Notes: a model not told the origin generated them from the letters alone. A DNA stretch of 8,894 nucleotides from Cyclobacteriaceae bacterium (GCA_025455225.1 JALOMY010000098.1:1-8894); one strand, 5' to 3'. Positions 1 through 7,568 are shown, numbered from the stretch's first letter. A program made the numbers and translations.

Positions 1-282
1 ATTCATCTGCAATACGTTGATTCGGTTTTATTGCCCGGAATCAATGAACATCGTCCATTGAATCATTTCTTTCACCATCACTATTATTCTCATCAGGTTA
101 GGAAGCGCAAGCCTGAACCTGAAATATTCCGCCAGGTTCTTGAAGAGAATAAGTTTCGTGCGGCTGAAACATTATTTCTTGATGATAATGAAGAAAACAT
201 AATGGCAGCAACAACGTTAGGTATTCAAACTCAATTGATTCAACATCCCGACCACGTGATGGATTATTTTAATGCATTATGA
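1..282 (+). CDS. HAD-superfamily hydrolase, subfamily IA-like, C-terminal part (5' end outside window)
   Basis: This is the C-terminal 93 residues of a haloacid dehalogenase-type hydrolase, probably a cytoplasmic phosphatase. The frame is open from base 1, so the gene starts upstream; the TTG at 31 is an internal Leu codon and not a start. Two core HAD motifs are visible. Motif III is the RKPEPEIF block with its lysine at visible residue 37. Motif IV is LFLDDNEENI with the Asp pair at residues 61-62, which binds Mg2+ in the family. The following AATTLGIQT is the usual sequence after motif IV. The nucleophile motif DxDxT and the cap domain lie outside the window, so the substrate cannot be inferred. 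The stop codon overlaps the start of the M50 protease gene in an ATGA junction (279-282), which suggests co-transcription and translational coupling. The family call is firm; the exact reaction is unknown. Confidence 0.88.
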   Translation: MHLQYVDSVLLPGINEHRPLNHFFHHHYYSHQVRKRKPEPEIFRQVLEENKFRAAETLFLDDNEENIMAATTLGIQTQLIQHPDHVMDYFNAL

Positions 283-1394
283 GTAAAGAATCTAAGAGGC
301 TTGCTCTCCAGGCTTTGTTGTTTGTTTTGACTTTTATTACGACAACTCTGGCAGGGGCTGAGTGGACATTCGGAAAATCAATTTATGGTCCATTTACCTG
401 GAATGATTTTTTTTCAGGCATGCATTTTTCAGTACCATTTCTTTTAATTCTAACGGTACATGAATTTGGCCATTATTTGACCGCCCGGCATTATAGAGTT
501 AATTCAAGTTTGCCTTATTACATTCCCATGCCTCCTTTTCCGTTTTCAATCGGCACTATGGGGGCGATTATCCGGTTACGCGAACGGATCGTTTCGATGA
601 AAATCAATTTTGACATTGGCATTGCAGGACCACTTGCAGGTTTTGTTATGGCGCTTATTGTTTTGTTTTATGGATTCCTGAATTTGCCCCCGGCAGACTA
701 CATCTTTCAGATTCACCCGGAATATGAGCCATACGGATTGAATTATGCTGAACAAGTCTACATCAATTCCCGTGAAGGAATTGTCGATGTCGTTATCGGA
801 AAGAACCTTCTGTTCCTGTTTTTCGAGAAATTTGTTGCCGATCCATCACGGATGCCTAATCCGCATGAAATCATGCATTATCCTTATTTATTCTCAGGTT
901 TTCTGGCACTTATTTTTACCAGCCTGAATTTACTGCCCATCGGTCAACTGGATGGCGGGCATGTCTTGTATGGTCTTGCCGGGTTTCATCGTCACCGGAT
1001 CATAGCTTCGATAATTTTTGTGGCTTTTGTTGGGTATGCTGGTTTGGGACTAGTAAGTCCTCATATGCCGTTGGATGATCTAGTTATTTACATTCCGGCC
1101 TATATCATTTTTCTAACTTTTTGCTTTAGGGGATTAAAATTACCTATGCGCGATACAGTAATGTATGCTGTGCTGGTATTCGCCATTCAATTTATTCTTG
1201 TTTGGTTTAAACCGGATCTGCAAGGCTATTCCGGCTGGCTATTATTCGCTTTGATTATCGGCAGGTTAGCTGGTGTAATGCATCCTCCATCGGAAATTGA
1301 AGAACCTCTCGATGCCAATCGAAAAGTTCTGGGGTGGATAGCCCTGATCATTTTTATAATCTGCTTCAGTCCAAATCCGATTGAATTGAAGTAA
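279..1394 (+). CDS. Site-2 protease family (M50) intramembrane zinc metalloprotease, EGY/S2P-like
   Basis: This is a polytopic membrane protein of 371 residues with the hallmarks of an intramembrane M50 zinc protease. The zinc-binding HEFGH is at residues 61-65, inside a hydrophobic segment. The second active-site motif, LLPIGQLDGGH, ends at 228; its Asp225 would be the third zinc ligand. The segment FDIGIAGPLAG (about 111-121) is the conserved Gly/Pro-rich element between them. Hydrophobic stretches suggest seven to nine membrane segments (about 9-25, 51-68, 112-131, 205-221, 240-258, 267-284, 293-311, 319-335, 349-366). No PDZ domain is apparent, so it differs from RseP and resembles the shorter EGY/cyanobacterial-type S2P group. 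Such enzymes cleave transmembrane segments of other proteins, often anti-sigma factors, but no substrate is visible nearby. The ATG start is fixed by the 4-nt overlap with the HAD gene. The gene ends 22 nt before a convergent gene; I see no hairpin in that gap. Confidence 0.9.
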   Translation: MSKESKRLALQALLFVLTFITTTLAGAEWTFGKSIYGPFTWNDFFSGMHFSVPFLLILTVHEFGHYLTARHYRVNSSLPYYIPMPPFPFSIGTMGAIIRLRERIVSMKINFDIGIAGPLAGFVMALIVLFYGFLNLPPADYIFQIHPEYEPYGLNYAEQVYINSREGIVDVVIGKNLLFLFFEKFVADPSRMPNPHEIMHYPYLFSGFLALIFTSLNLLPIGQLDGGHVLYGLAGFHRHRIIASIIFVAFVGYAGLGLVSPHMPLDDLVIYIPAYIIFLTFCFRGLKLPMRDTVMYAVLVFAIQFILVWFKPDLQGYSGWLLFALIIGRLAGVMHPPSEIEEPLDANRKVLGWIALIIFIICFSPNPIELK

Positions 1395-1416
1395 GGAGAT
1401 ATTTAATAACTAAATT

Positions 1417-3270
1417 TTACCGACTAACAATTACCTTATTTGTCATCGGCTTACCTGCGTGATAGTAACGAAGAATATAAACACCGGGGGAAGGATTCAT
1501 TATTCGTATGATAGATTCATTGTTAGATCCGGATAATGTATAGGGTATCGATTGCCCTGTAATGGATACGATTTGAAGATCATTGAATTCTCCCTGAACG
1601 GTAAATTCACCATGGTTTGGATTGGGATAAACCGTTAATGGCTTTGGATCATGTTCGATACCCGTTATGATATTTCCTTTGCCAAACCTGGGCCGAAGCA
1701 TCAGGCTGCCTTGAATGGATGTATTCGGAACCCAGTTGCCCGTAATGTTTACAAAGATCTGATCACCTGAATCCTGGCTGGCATCCAAACCGATTTGTAC
1801 ACGTTCTGCTGCTGGCTGTTGCCACCCGATATAAATAGTATCTTTTACGAGCAGAGACTGCGTTAACGCACGAACAATAAATTCACTGTTGGATTTACGC
1901 TGGACAGGAATTAATTCATCCAGGATAAGTTGATCGGGCAGTCCGTTCTTATTATCCCAAACTTTAAACCGTACGTTGGTTGGACTGCTTCCCGAAGTAT
2001 AGGGATAGTGAACATAAACGCCATTTAATGTATCGAAATCGGAAGATTTCAATACATAGCGGTAAGCGGCCATGTTCCCGGTTTGTGTTAATCCTACAGC
2101 ATATTCAGCGGTACCATCATCGTAAGAATAAAAATCCTTAAGAATATAGGTTTGCTGAATTGTATCATTCATGTAAAAATCAATCGGTTCAAATCCGGTA
2201 TTAACTGAATCACCAGTTACTAAAGTTGTCCGGATGGTCAGCCAAAGTGAATCGGTTGTCGAAAATGAAGCCAGGTTTGGCTTAGCTGTAAAGGTAACTT
2301 CCCGTGTTTCAAACGGACCCACTGTTGGTAATATGGGTTGTTCGGTTGCCGATGTAAACGATTGATCGTTTCGAACTCCGTTGGTATAGGAGGTAACCAA
2401 AGCACCAATCGCATAATTCATAGGTTGCGGTATGCTGCTTAGATTGGAAACACCAAATGAGGCGAACCCGGTATTACCATCGGCATCAGCAAAATAATGA
2501 TCATGAGGCATGGCGTAATACCGGTTAAACAAGGCGGTTAATGGCAAGTTGGGTGCACGGTCAGGGAAACCTGAAGCCAGATCATTTTCCGTGCGCCCAC
2601 GATTCAGGTATATATAATCGATGTTCCAGGTATCATACCGGCCTGAGCGTCTGCCGGACGAACGGAATCTGAATTGAAAATCGTTATGAAAAAACTGATC
2701 TTCATTAATACGAATAGATTGACTGTAAAACTGATCGGGTGTTTGAGATTCATCAGCAAATAATGTAACAATGGTAGTCCAGATTCCTGTATTGGAAAGA
2801 AATTCAAGACGTAAAAAATCATTGGCATCCGGAACTTCACCATTGCCACCCCATTGATAAAAGAAGCTTAAGAAAACCGAGTTACGCTGAAACAGAGGTA
2901 TATCACCCATTTTTATTTTCCTTGATACAAGACTATCCGTTAGACCAAAGTCAAGATTCTGATTGGCGCTTGGGCTATAGGGAATTCCATTAGCATCAAG
3001 ACCATCAAAGGTGGCAACAGAAATAGTTGGTGGTCGGATACCAAGACCATCATTGATCCATACCGTTGACTTGTACTCCCATAATGTGTCGCTGTTGGTA
3101 AGGGAAGAAAAGTCATCCCAAAAAGGAACCGGCATGGGGGAGAGACTTTGGGTTCTTGAATTTAGGTGGGGGTCAGGTTTGTTGGTAGTGATGGGGGAAA
3201 GAGTTAGCTGTGCCCAGGCAACAATGGGTAAAATAAATACTGCAAAAAGAACATGTTGTTTTACCTGCAC
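1417..3270 (-). CDS. Secreted T9SS-sorted protein of unknown function
   Basis: The product is an exported protein of 617 residues. The N-terminus (Lys at residue 4, then a hydrophobic run ending in VAWA-Q near residue 20) is a Sec signal peptide. The last ~73 residues (from about 545) form a type A T9SS sorting domain: VYPNPNHGEF, then a beta-rich region with SITGQ, then PGVYILRYYHAGK and a final KVIVSR. This predicts passage through the outer membrane by the type IX system, with release or surface attachment. The region between has no catalytic motif that I recognise. It is rich in Ser, Thr, Asn, Asp and aromatics, as in stacked beta-sandwiches. An early FWDDFSSL segment (about 50) and the WNIDYIYLNRG segment resemble jelly-roll 'choice-of-anchor' modules. 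The start codon is GTG, six nt after the PASTA gene stop; no ATG lies in frame before the signal peptide core, so this start is well supported. A GAGG lies about 14 nt upstream, far for a ribosome site. It is probably the last gene of a ddl-PASTA operon; its role is unknown. Confidence 0.85.
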   Translation of the reverse strand: MQVKQHVLFAVFILPIVAWAQLTLSPITTNKPDPHLNSRTQSLSPMPVPFWDDFSSLTNSDTLWEYKSTVWINDGLGIRPPTISVATFDGLDANGIPYSPSANQNLDFGLTDSLVSRKIKMGDIPLFQRNSVFLSFFYQWGGNGEVPDANDFLRLEFLSNTGIWTTIVTLFADESQTPDQFYSQSIRINEDQFFHNDFQFRFRSSGRRSGRYDTWNIDYIYLNRGRTENDLASGFPDRAPNLPLTALFNRYYAMPHDHYFADADGNTGFASFGVSNLSSIPQPMNYAIGALVTSYTNGVRNDQSFTSATEQPILPTVGPFETREVTFTAKPNLASFSTTDSLWLTIRTTLVTGDSVNTGFEPIDFYMNDTIQQTYILKDFYSYDDGTAEYAVGLTQTGNMAAYRYVLKSSDFDTLNGVYVHYPYTSGSSPTNVRFKVWDNKNGLPDQLILDELIPVQRKSNSEFIVRALTQSLLVKDTIYIGWQQPAAERVQIGLDASQDSGDQIFVNITGNWVPNTSIQGSLMLRPRFGKGNIITGIEHDPKPLTVYPNPNHGEFTVQGEFNDLQIVSITGQSIPYTLSGSNNESIIRIMNPSPGVYILRYYHAGKPMTNKVIVSR

Positions 3271-3276
3271 ACCGAT

Positions 3277-4101
3277 TTAGTTATCCTCTATCTCATTATT
3301 ATCCTGTTCCTCATCATCCTCTTCCGGAACAGGTGTACCTTTTTTACCTACCCATAACTCAACGACATCACCGGCTTTTATATTTTCATGAGGTGCCGGC
3401 TTTTGCTTCAGAACAATTAAGGGTTCCATGCCGGTTGTATCACCCAAAAAAGTAATATCACCCAGGTTAAGGTTTGATCCAAAAATGGGCACTTTCGCAT
3501 CTTCAACGGTATAGCCCATTACATCCGGGGTCGGAACCATATTGCTTCCGCCATCCTCTACTACCAGGTCAATTATTGATCCTTTGGGTATTCGGGTTCC
3601 GGGCTCAATTTTTTCACCGAGGTAATGCATTTCTTTTACCAGGTTAAGGAATGGTCCGCGTACTAATTGAATTTTTCCACGTTTCAATTCATTTCCACGT
3701 AAAACAGCTTCGGCATTGATCAGGGAACCATCAATGAGGTTGGGCATGGGAACGGTTGGCGGTGTCACCCGGTTTAATGAAATATAAATCACCCGATTTT
3801 CCTTGATCCGTGCACCTGCCGGGGGAAATTGCCTCAACACCGTAAGCGGAGGAAAATCATCGCTGTAAATAGAGTCATTCACGGTATAGCGAAGGTGACG
3901 CTGACCCAAGAAATCCTCAAGCTCATCATAACTCATGCCCTCCACACTCGGAACTGTAATGGTTTCCCCGTGATTGGTGGCATTGGGTAAATAAATATAG
4001 AAATAGAAAATCAACAAAACGAAGCTGATGACTACGGTAAGGCCCAGACTGATTAACACGCCTGCAAGCGTTGTATTATATTTTTTGAAATTGAACTTCA
4101 T
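3277..4101 (-). CDS. Membrane-anchored PASTA-repeat protein without kinase domain
   Basis: This protein of 274 residues has a short basic cytoplasmic N-terminus (KFNFKK), one transmembrane segment (about 11-37) and an exported part of three PASTA repeats (about 47-110, 115-182 and 187-252). Each repeat opens with a VP or MP-N/D-x-x-G type start (VPSVEGM, MPNLIDG, TPDVMGY) and contains the P-A-G/PGTRI/KAG turn before a final beta strand. An acidic tail of about 15 residues (Glu, Asp, Asn) follows. PASTA modules typically bind uncrosslinked peptidoglycan or muropeptides on Ser/Thr kinases and class B PBPs; here neither domain is present, so it would act as a binding or scaffold protein. I chose the ATG at 4101 over a TTG at 4110 because it sits directly before the basic N-terminus. 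The palindrome TTGATCAA lies just upstream (4103-4110). Position 24 nt after ddl and 6 nt before a T9SS cargo gene supports a cell-envelope role in one operon. Confidence 0.88.
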   Translation of the reverse strand: MKFNFKKYNTTLAGVLISLGLTVVISFVLLIFYFYIYLPNATNHGETITVPSVEGMSYDELEDFLGQRHLRYTVNDSIYSDDFPPLTVLRQFPPAGARIKENRVIYISLNRVTPPTVPMPNLIDGSLINAEAVLRGNELKRGKIQLVRGPFLNLVKEMHYLGEKIEPGTRIPKGSIIDLVVEDGGSNMVPTPDVMGYTVEDAKVPIFGSNLNLGDITFLGDTTGMEPLIVLKQKPAPHENIKAGDVVELWVGKKGTPVPEEDDEEQDNNEIEDN

Positions 4102-4125
4102 GTTGATCAATACAGAAAAAAAGAT

Positions 4126-5211
4126 TTAAAATTTCAGGTTTGATTCAAAACCACGCTCCACCCTTTTGTTATTATGGTATCGTTCAAATGCGATGGTAAT
4201 TAACTTGGTAATCAATTCAGTAAAACTGATGCCACGTTCTTTCCACATCATGGGAAACATACTTGAATTGGTGAATCCAGGTATCGTATTGATTTCGTTT
4301 ACATAAACTTTACCCCGTCTGGTCAGAAATAGATCAACCCGGGCAAAATCTTCACAGCGCAACGCCTGGTACGCTTTAATGGATACTTTACGAATGGATT
4401 GACTCACTGCTTTATCCAGTTTTGCTGGAACCTGGATGGTTACAGCTTCCGGATCCACATATTTGGCATCGAACGTATAGAATTCATAATTTTTACTGAT
4501 CACAATTTCTCCGGGGTTGGATGCCTGGGGTGGATTATTGCCCAGTATAGCACATTCAATTTCGCGTCCCTGAATAAACTCTTCGATGATCAGTTCATTG
4601 TCATATCGAAAACTGTCTTCAATAGCTTTCTTGAACTCAGATTTACGGCTCACTTTTGAGACGCCTACCGATGAGCCCAGGCTTGCCGATTTTACCATAA
4701 AGGGCATGCCCAGTTTATTGACTATGGATTCAAAACTTATCTTGGATCGATCGGAATACCGGTAGGCTAAAAATTTTGTTACAGGAACACCGTGTTCTTT
4801 GAGCATTTTTTTAGCTACAACTTTATTCATGGAAAGCGAGGAACCCAGCACACCGGTTCCAACCATGGGCAGGTCAATCGCTTTGATCATACCCTGAATG
4901 CTGCCATCTTCTCCATCGGTGCCATGCAAGACCGGAAATACAATATCCATTTTTATCCGGTCGCCACTGGCCAATAAAATGATGCCGCTATTGCGTGTAT
5001 CCAGAATTAATCCAAGGGGTTTACCCAAGGTGATATCTTTACTTACTCCCTGGGTGAGATACCATTGACCGGATTCGCTGATTCCAATTGGGAGTGGTTC
5101 GTAAAGATCCTTATCAATAAACTCGTAAATATTACGGGCGGAATTAACTGAAACGCCATGTTCAACTGAACGTCCCCCGTATAATATGGCAACCTTTTTT
5201 TTTGACGGCAT
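4126..5211 (-). CDS. ddl: D-alanine--D-alanine ligase
   Basis: This cytoplasmic ATP-grasp enzyme joins two D-Ala molecules to give the terminal dipeptide of the peptidoglycan stem peptide. At 361 residues it matches the longer DdlA-type members. Visible landmarks are the N-terminal GGRSVEHGVS with Glu17, which corresponds to the catalytic Glu15 of E. coli DdlB; HGTDGEDGSIQG (96-107); MNK with Lys130 and VK with Lys174 for ATP; the GSSVGV serine loop (179-184); and FDAKYVDP with Lys250-Tyr251. The tyrosine is the position typical of D-Ala-D-Ala rather than D-Ala-D-Lac ligases. Asp293, Glu306 and Asn308 (VNEINTIPG) form the Mg2+ site, and the TNSSMFP end loop follows. All key residues are present, so it should be active. 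The ATG start gives the expected beta strand (KKVAILYGG). Codons 3-6 contain an unbroken run of nine A. The gene is 75 nt after the M43 gene, with a possible promoter box between. Confidence 0.97.
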   Translation of the reverse strand: MPSKKKVAILYGGRSVEHGVSVNSARNIYEFIDKDLYEPLPIGISESGQWYLTQGVSKDITLGKPLGLILDTRNSGIILLASGDRIKMDIVFPVLHGTDGEDGSIQGMIKAIDLPMVGTGVLGSSLSMNKVVAKKMLKEHGVPVTKFLAYRYSDRSKISFESIVNKLGMPFMVKSASLGSSVGVSKVSRKSEFKKAIEDSFRYDNELIIEEFIQGREIECAILGNNPPQASNPGEIVISKNYEFYTFDAKYVDPEAVTIQVPAKLDKAVSQSIRKVSIKAYQALRCEDFARVDLFLTRRGKVYVNEINTIPGFTNSSMFPMMWKERGISFTELITKLITIAFERYHNNKRVERGFESNLKF

Positions 5212-5229
5212 CCGTGCTTTTTATAGCCC

Positions 5230-5237
5230 TAAAGATA
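5230..5237 (-). promoter_or_regulatory. Possible Bacteroidota -7 box upstream of ddl (TATCTTTA)
   Basis: On the - strand this reads TATCTTTA, one base from the Bacteroidota -7 consensus TAnnTTTG. It is 18 nt before the ddl ATG, so transcription would begin about 10-14 nt upstream of the start. I do not see a good TTG -33 element at the expected distance, so support is modest. It lies in the 75-nt gap between the M43 and ddl genes, which holds no clear hairpin terminator. Read-through from the M43 gene is therefore an equally plausible source of ddl transcription. Confidence 0.3.
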
Positions 5238-5286
5238 ACGATTCTTAGTGTAGGAGATTGTGTATTTGATCGGAGAATAAGGCTTT

Positions 5287-7485
5287 TCAGGGAAGGTAAA
5301 ACTTGCTTACGTAGTACCGGCCTGCTACCTGAATCCGCATCAGGTAAATTCCGGTATAGGCGCCTCCAAGATCTACAGGAAAGGTTTGGTTCAAGATATC
5401 CGGGGCGGAAGTGTCAATGTACGATCGACCCAAAATATCAAGTACTTCGATGCGTATGTTACTTCGTTCGTCCAGGTTAAATGTTACGGAAGCTGAAGTG
5501 GGACTGCTCCAGTAAACAGAAAAAAGTTCATCGCCTGTATCAACCGGATTTGGATCATCCGAAACAAAAAATTCCACGTTATCGAGGTAAGCGTTATTCC
5601 CCCGGGCATTGGTAAATACGAAAGCAAACCGAACATGTTCTTCGCCTGCATACGGGTTTAGGTTTATATAATATCGGCTAAGCCATTGTGAAGGGGAAGA
5701 AGGAAGCCAGGGAACAGTTGAAGTAGTTATGGCCATGTTGGGCCCGGAAACATCGAGTAATTTATCCGGATAGGAATTACCGCAATCGGTAGAAGCCAGG
5801 ATTTTAAGCCGGTCGTAATTAATACCATTGTAGGCGTACGAGAAGTCAAAGAAAACACTTGCAGTTAGGGTAGAAGAAAAATCAAGTACCGGTGTAGCTA
5901 ACCACGATTCTGTTCCATTTGTGCCTTGATTGTAGGCTTGAACGGTTGCTGAATTCCCATAATTGGTTGCCTGGATTTCCCATTGGATTCCTTGTTGCGG
6001 ACTGATCAGCGGCCAGTTCATGGATGTAAATTCTTCACGAAGAGGAATAAAATCTTCCGAATCGTCTACTAAAAATTGCTGCGACAAGGTTCCGTTGCCG
6101 GGATTTTCATCTGCCTGACCGTTTACTTCAGAAAGTTGAATCGATATGGAGTTAATTCCGGAACCAGGAGTAATTGATGGAAGATTAATAACTGTAGTTT
6201 GGTTGATTCCCAGTGGCGGTGAAAGGGTAATGATGCTTGACTGATTAGCTCCCTGATTAATGGAGTAGTCAACTTTAACGGAGTTTAATTCGGAACAACT
6301 TTGATTACGGATGGTGATGCTTGGAGATGTTGATGTTGAACAAGTTATTACACCGGGACTTTCCAAAGCAATCAGGGCGGCATCAAGTACATCACAATTC
6401 GGATCAAGCAATCCGGGTGAAGTCAGCAGGCTGTTTCGCCTGGGTACGGATGGATCATCAAGAATGGTTTGCATCCGGCTAACCTGCCCTGCAGTAAACA
6501 GGTTCATGCAGGCATCATAGGTGTAGTCCATATAATTCTGAAACATCTTTACCACAGGGCCATTGCAGTTGGTAGTAGCAGGATGCGATGGGCAATTGCT
6601 GGTGCTTGTTTGCTGCACTGGTGTGTCGTTAACGTAATCGGTACCACAACTCGCATCGCCCCAGATATGGCGCAATCCAAAAAAATGCCCGATCTCATGG
6701 GTTGTAGTGCGGCCCTTGTTGTAGTTAGGATCAAGAGTAAATGAACCAGCATCACTTGTTCCGAAAACAGTATAATCCACCACCACACCATCAGTAGAGG
6801 CGGCTCCATTCTGAAATTCTTCCAGTCCTGCCAGTGAGGAAACGGGATACTGGGCGTATCCAATGGTTGAACCTGAAAAACGAAGTACCCAGATATTCAA
6901 ATAGTCCTGTGAAGGCCAGAAACTTAATGCTTTAAAAACAGCATTGTCGCCCATAGTCCATGAAGTTTTTGTTCCCTGAACACGGTTAATTCCGGTCGTT
7001 GGCAATCCCTGAGGATCACGTTTGGCCATAATAAATTCAATACTCATACTGCTTGCAACAGGGGCAAACAAAGCCGGTGTATTTGCAGCATCAGCATTAA
7101 GCCTGTTAAAATCGTTATTCAGTACTTCGATCTGGGAAAGAATTTGTTCATCTGAAATGTTCGTGCCGGTTCCAACCGGTTCGCCATTATGAATCACATG
7201 AACTACTACCGGTATCTGGTAGTGATCGCTTTGGGTACGTTGTGTTTGTTCGGTTTGAATCCGGCTTTGGATGCGTTGCTCGAGCCATCGTTCAAATTGT
7301 TCATCGGTCTGCTTAATGATGCCCTCTTTGCGAAGTTGGTTCATGTACGGCACAGTGCCGCATCGCTCCTGGGCCAGGCTGAAGTTGGATAAGATTAAAA
7401 AGATCAGCAATAAAATGAAAGCCGGGGAAACACGATGATGCACTTTTAAATGCCACCACATATTGTCAAGCACAAGCTGCATCAT
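5287..7485 (-). CDS. Secreted M43-family (pappalysin/ulilysin-like) zinc metalloprotease with T9SS sorting domain
   Basis: This exported metalloendopeptidase is up to 732 residues long. A signal peptide with hydrophobic core at about 22-38 ends near SLAQ. A propeptide-like region holds CGTVPY with Cys42, a candidate cysteine switch. The catalytic domain (about 85-345) carries HEIGHFFGLRH (263-273), so His263, His267 and His273 bind zinc and Glu264 is the general base. Next come DASCGTDYVNDTP and the Met-turn NYMDYTYDACMNLFTAGQ with Met319. Cysteines 280, 298, 307 and 326 are placed as in M43B enzymes. Downstream are a CARDB-like beta domain (about 380-475) and a jelly-roll module (about 480-645) ending in YLDNVEFF. 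Last is a C-terminal T9SS-type domain (about 653-732) with IEVLDILGR and TGIYLMRIQVAG but no YPNP opening. It probably cleaves proteins outside the cell; the substrate is unknown. The start is uncertain: ATGs at 7485, 7482 and 7461 are in frame. The outermost is given, but 7461 makes a more usual signal peptide and fits the promoter box at 7490-7497. Confidence 0.9.
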   Translation of the reverse strand: MMQLVLDNMWWHLKVHHRVSPAFILLLIFLILSNFSLAQERCGTVPYMNQLRKEGIIKQTDEQFERWLEQRIQSRIQTEQTQRTQSDHYQIPVVVHVIHNGEPVGTGTNISDEQILSQIEVLNNDFNRLNADAANTPALFAPVASSMSIEFIMAKRDPQGLPTTGINRVQGTKTSWTMGDNAVFKALSFWPSQDYLNIWVLRFSGSTIGYAQYPVSSLAGLEEFQNGAASTDGVVVDYTVFGTSDAGSFTLDPNYNKGRTTTHEIGHFFGLRHIWGDASCGTDYVNDTPVQQTSTSNCPSHPATTNCNGPVVKMFQNYMDYTYDACMNLFTAGQVSRMQTILDDPSVPRRNSLLTSPGLLDPNCDVLDAALIALESPGVITCSTSTSPSITIRNQSCSELNSVKVDYSINQGANQSSIITLSPPLGINQTTVINLPSITPGSGINSISIQLSEVNGQADENPGNGTLSQQFLVDDSEDFIPLREEFTSMNWPLISPQQGIQWEIQATNYGNSATVQAYNQGTNGTESWLATPVLDFSSTLTASVFFDFSYAYNGINYDRLKILASTDCGNSYPDKLLDVSGPNMAITTSTVPWLPSSPSQWLSRYYINLNPYAGEEHVRFAFVFTNARGNNAYLDNVEFFVSDDPNPVDTGDELFSVYWSSPTSASVTFNLDERSNIRIEVLDILGRSYIDTSAPDILNQTFPVDLGGAYTGIYLMRIQVAGRYYVSKFYLP

Positions 7486-7489
7486 CTAC

Positions 7490-7497
7490 CAAAGATA
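7490..7497 (-). promoter_or_regulatory. Likely Bacteroidota -7 promoter box for the M43 protease gene (TATCTTTG)
   Basis: The - strand reads TATCTTTG, an exact match to the TAnnTTTG -7 element of the Bacteroidota primary sigma factor. It lies in the only non-coding gap (7486-7568) upstream of the M43 gene. A TTC at 7519-7517 sits 19 nt further upstream, where the weak TTG -33 element would be, a two-of-three match. Transcription would start near 7484-7486, on top of the outermost ATG at 7485. Translation would then be either leaderless or initiated at the inner ATG at 7461. The rest of the gap shows no strong inverted repeat, so no clear terminator for the upstream NifU-like gene is seen. Confidence 0.4.
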
Positions 7498-7568
7498 GGA
7501 ATTGAAACGGATTCAGGAAGACGGGTGTGGGATGGATGACCCTGAGAAAATAAGTCGAAAGAGGCTAT

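Noticed and set aside
1395..1416. Possible bidirectional terminator between the convergent M50 and T9SS protein genes
   Set aside because: The 22-nt gap is AT-rich but holds no hairpin.
3011..3280. 89-residue open frame on the + strand over the 5' end of the T9SS protein gene
   Set aside because: It is antisense to the signal peptide and N-terminal domain of a well-supported gene, and its translation shows no recognisable domain.
4103..4110. Palindrome TTGATCAA just before the PASTA gene start as an operator
   Set aside because: Eight bases is within chance expectation, and no second half-site or matching copy is seen elsewhere in the gaps.
5202..5480. 92-residue + strand frame spanning the ddl-M43 gap
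   Set aside because: Most of it is antisense to the M43 C-terminal domain; the sequence has no family resemblance and is rich in Arg and Cys, as shadow frames often are.
6311..6863. Several overlapping open frames on both strands inside the M43 catalytic region
   Set aside because: All lie over codons for the zinc-binding motif and its surroundings; their translations are low-complexity shadows with no family features.
7498..7568. Possible terminator downstream of the NifU-like gene
   Set aside because: Only a 4-bp inverted repeat (GAAT/ATTC) without a following T run on the - strand is present, too weak to call.
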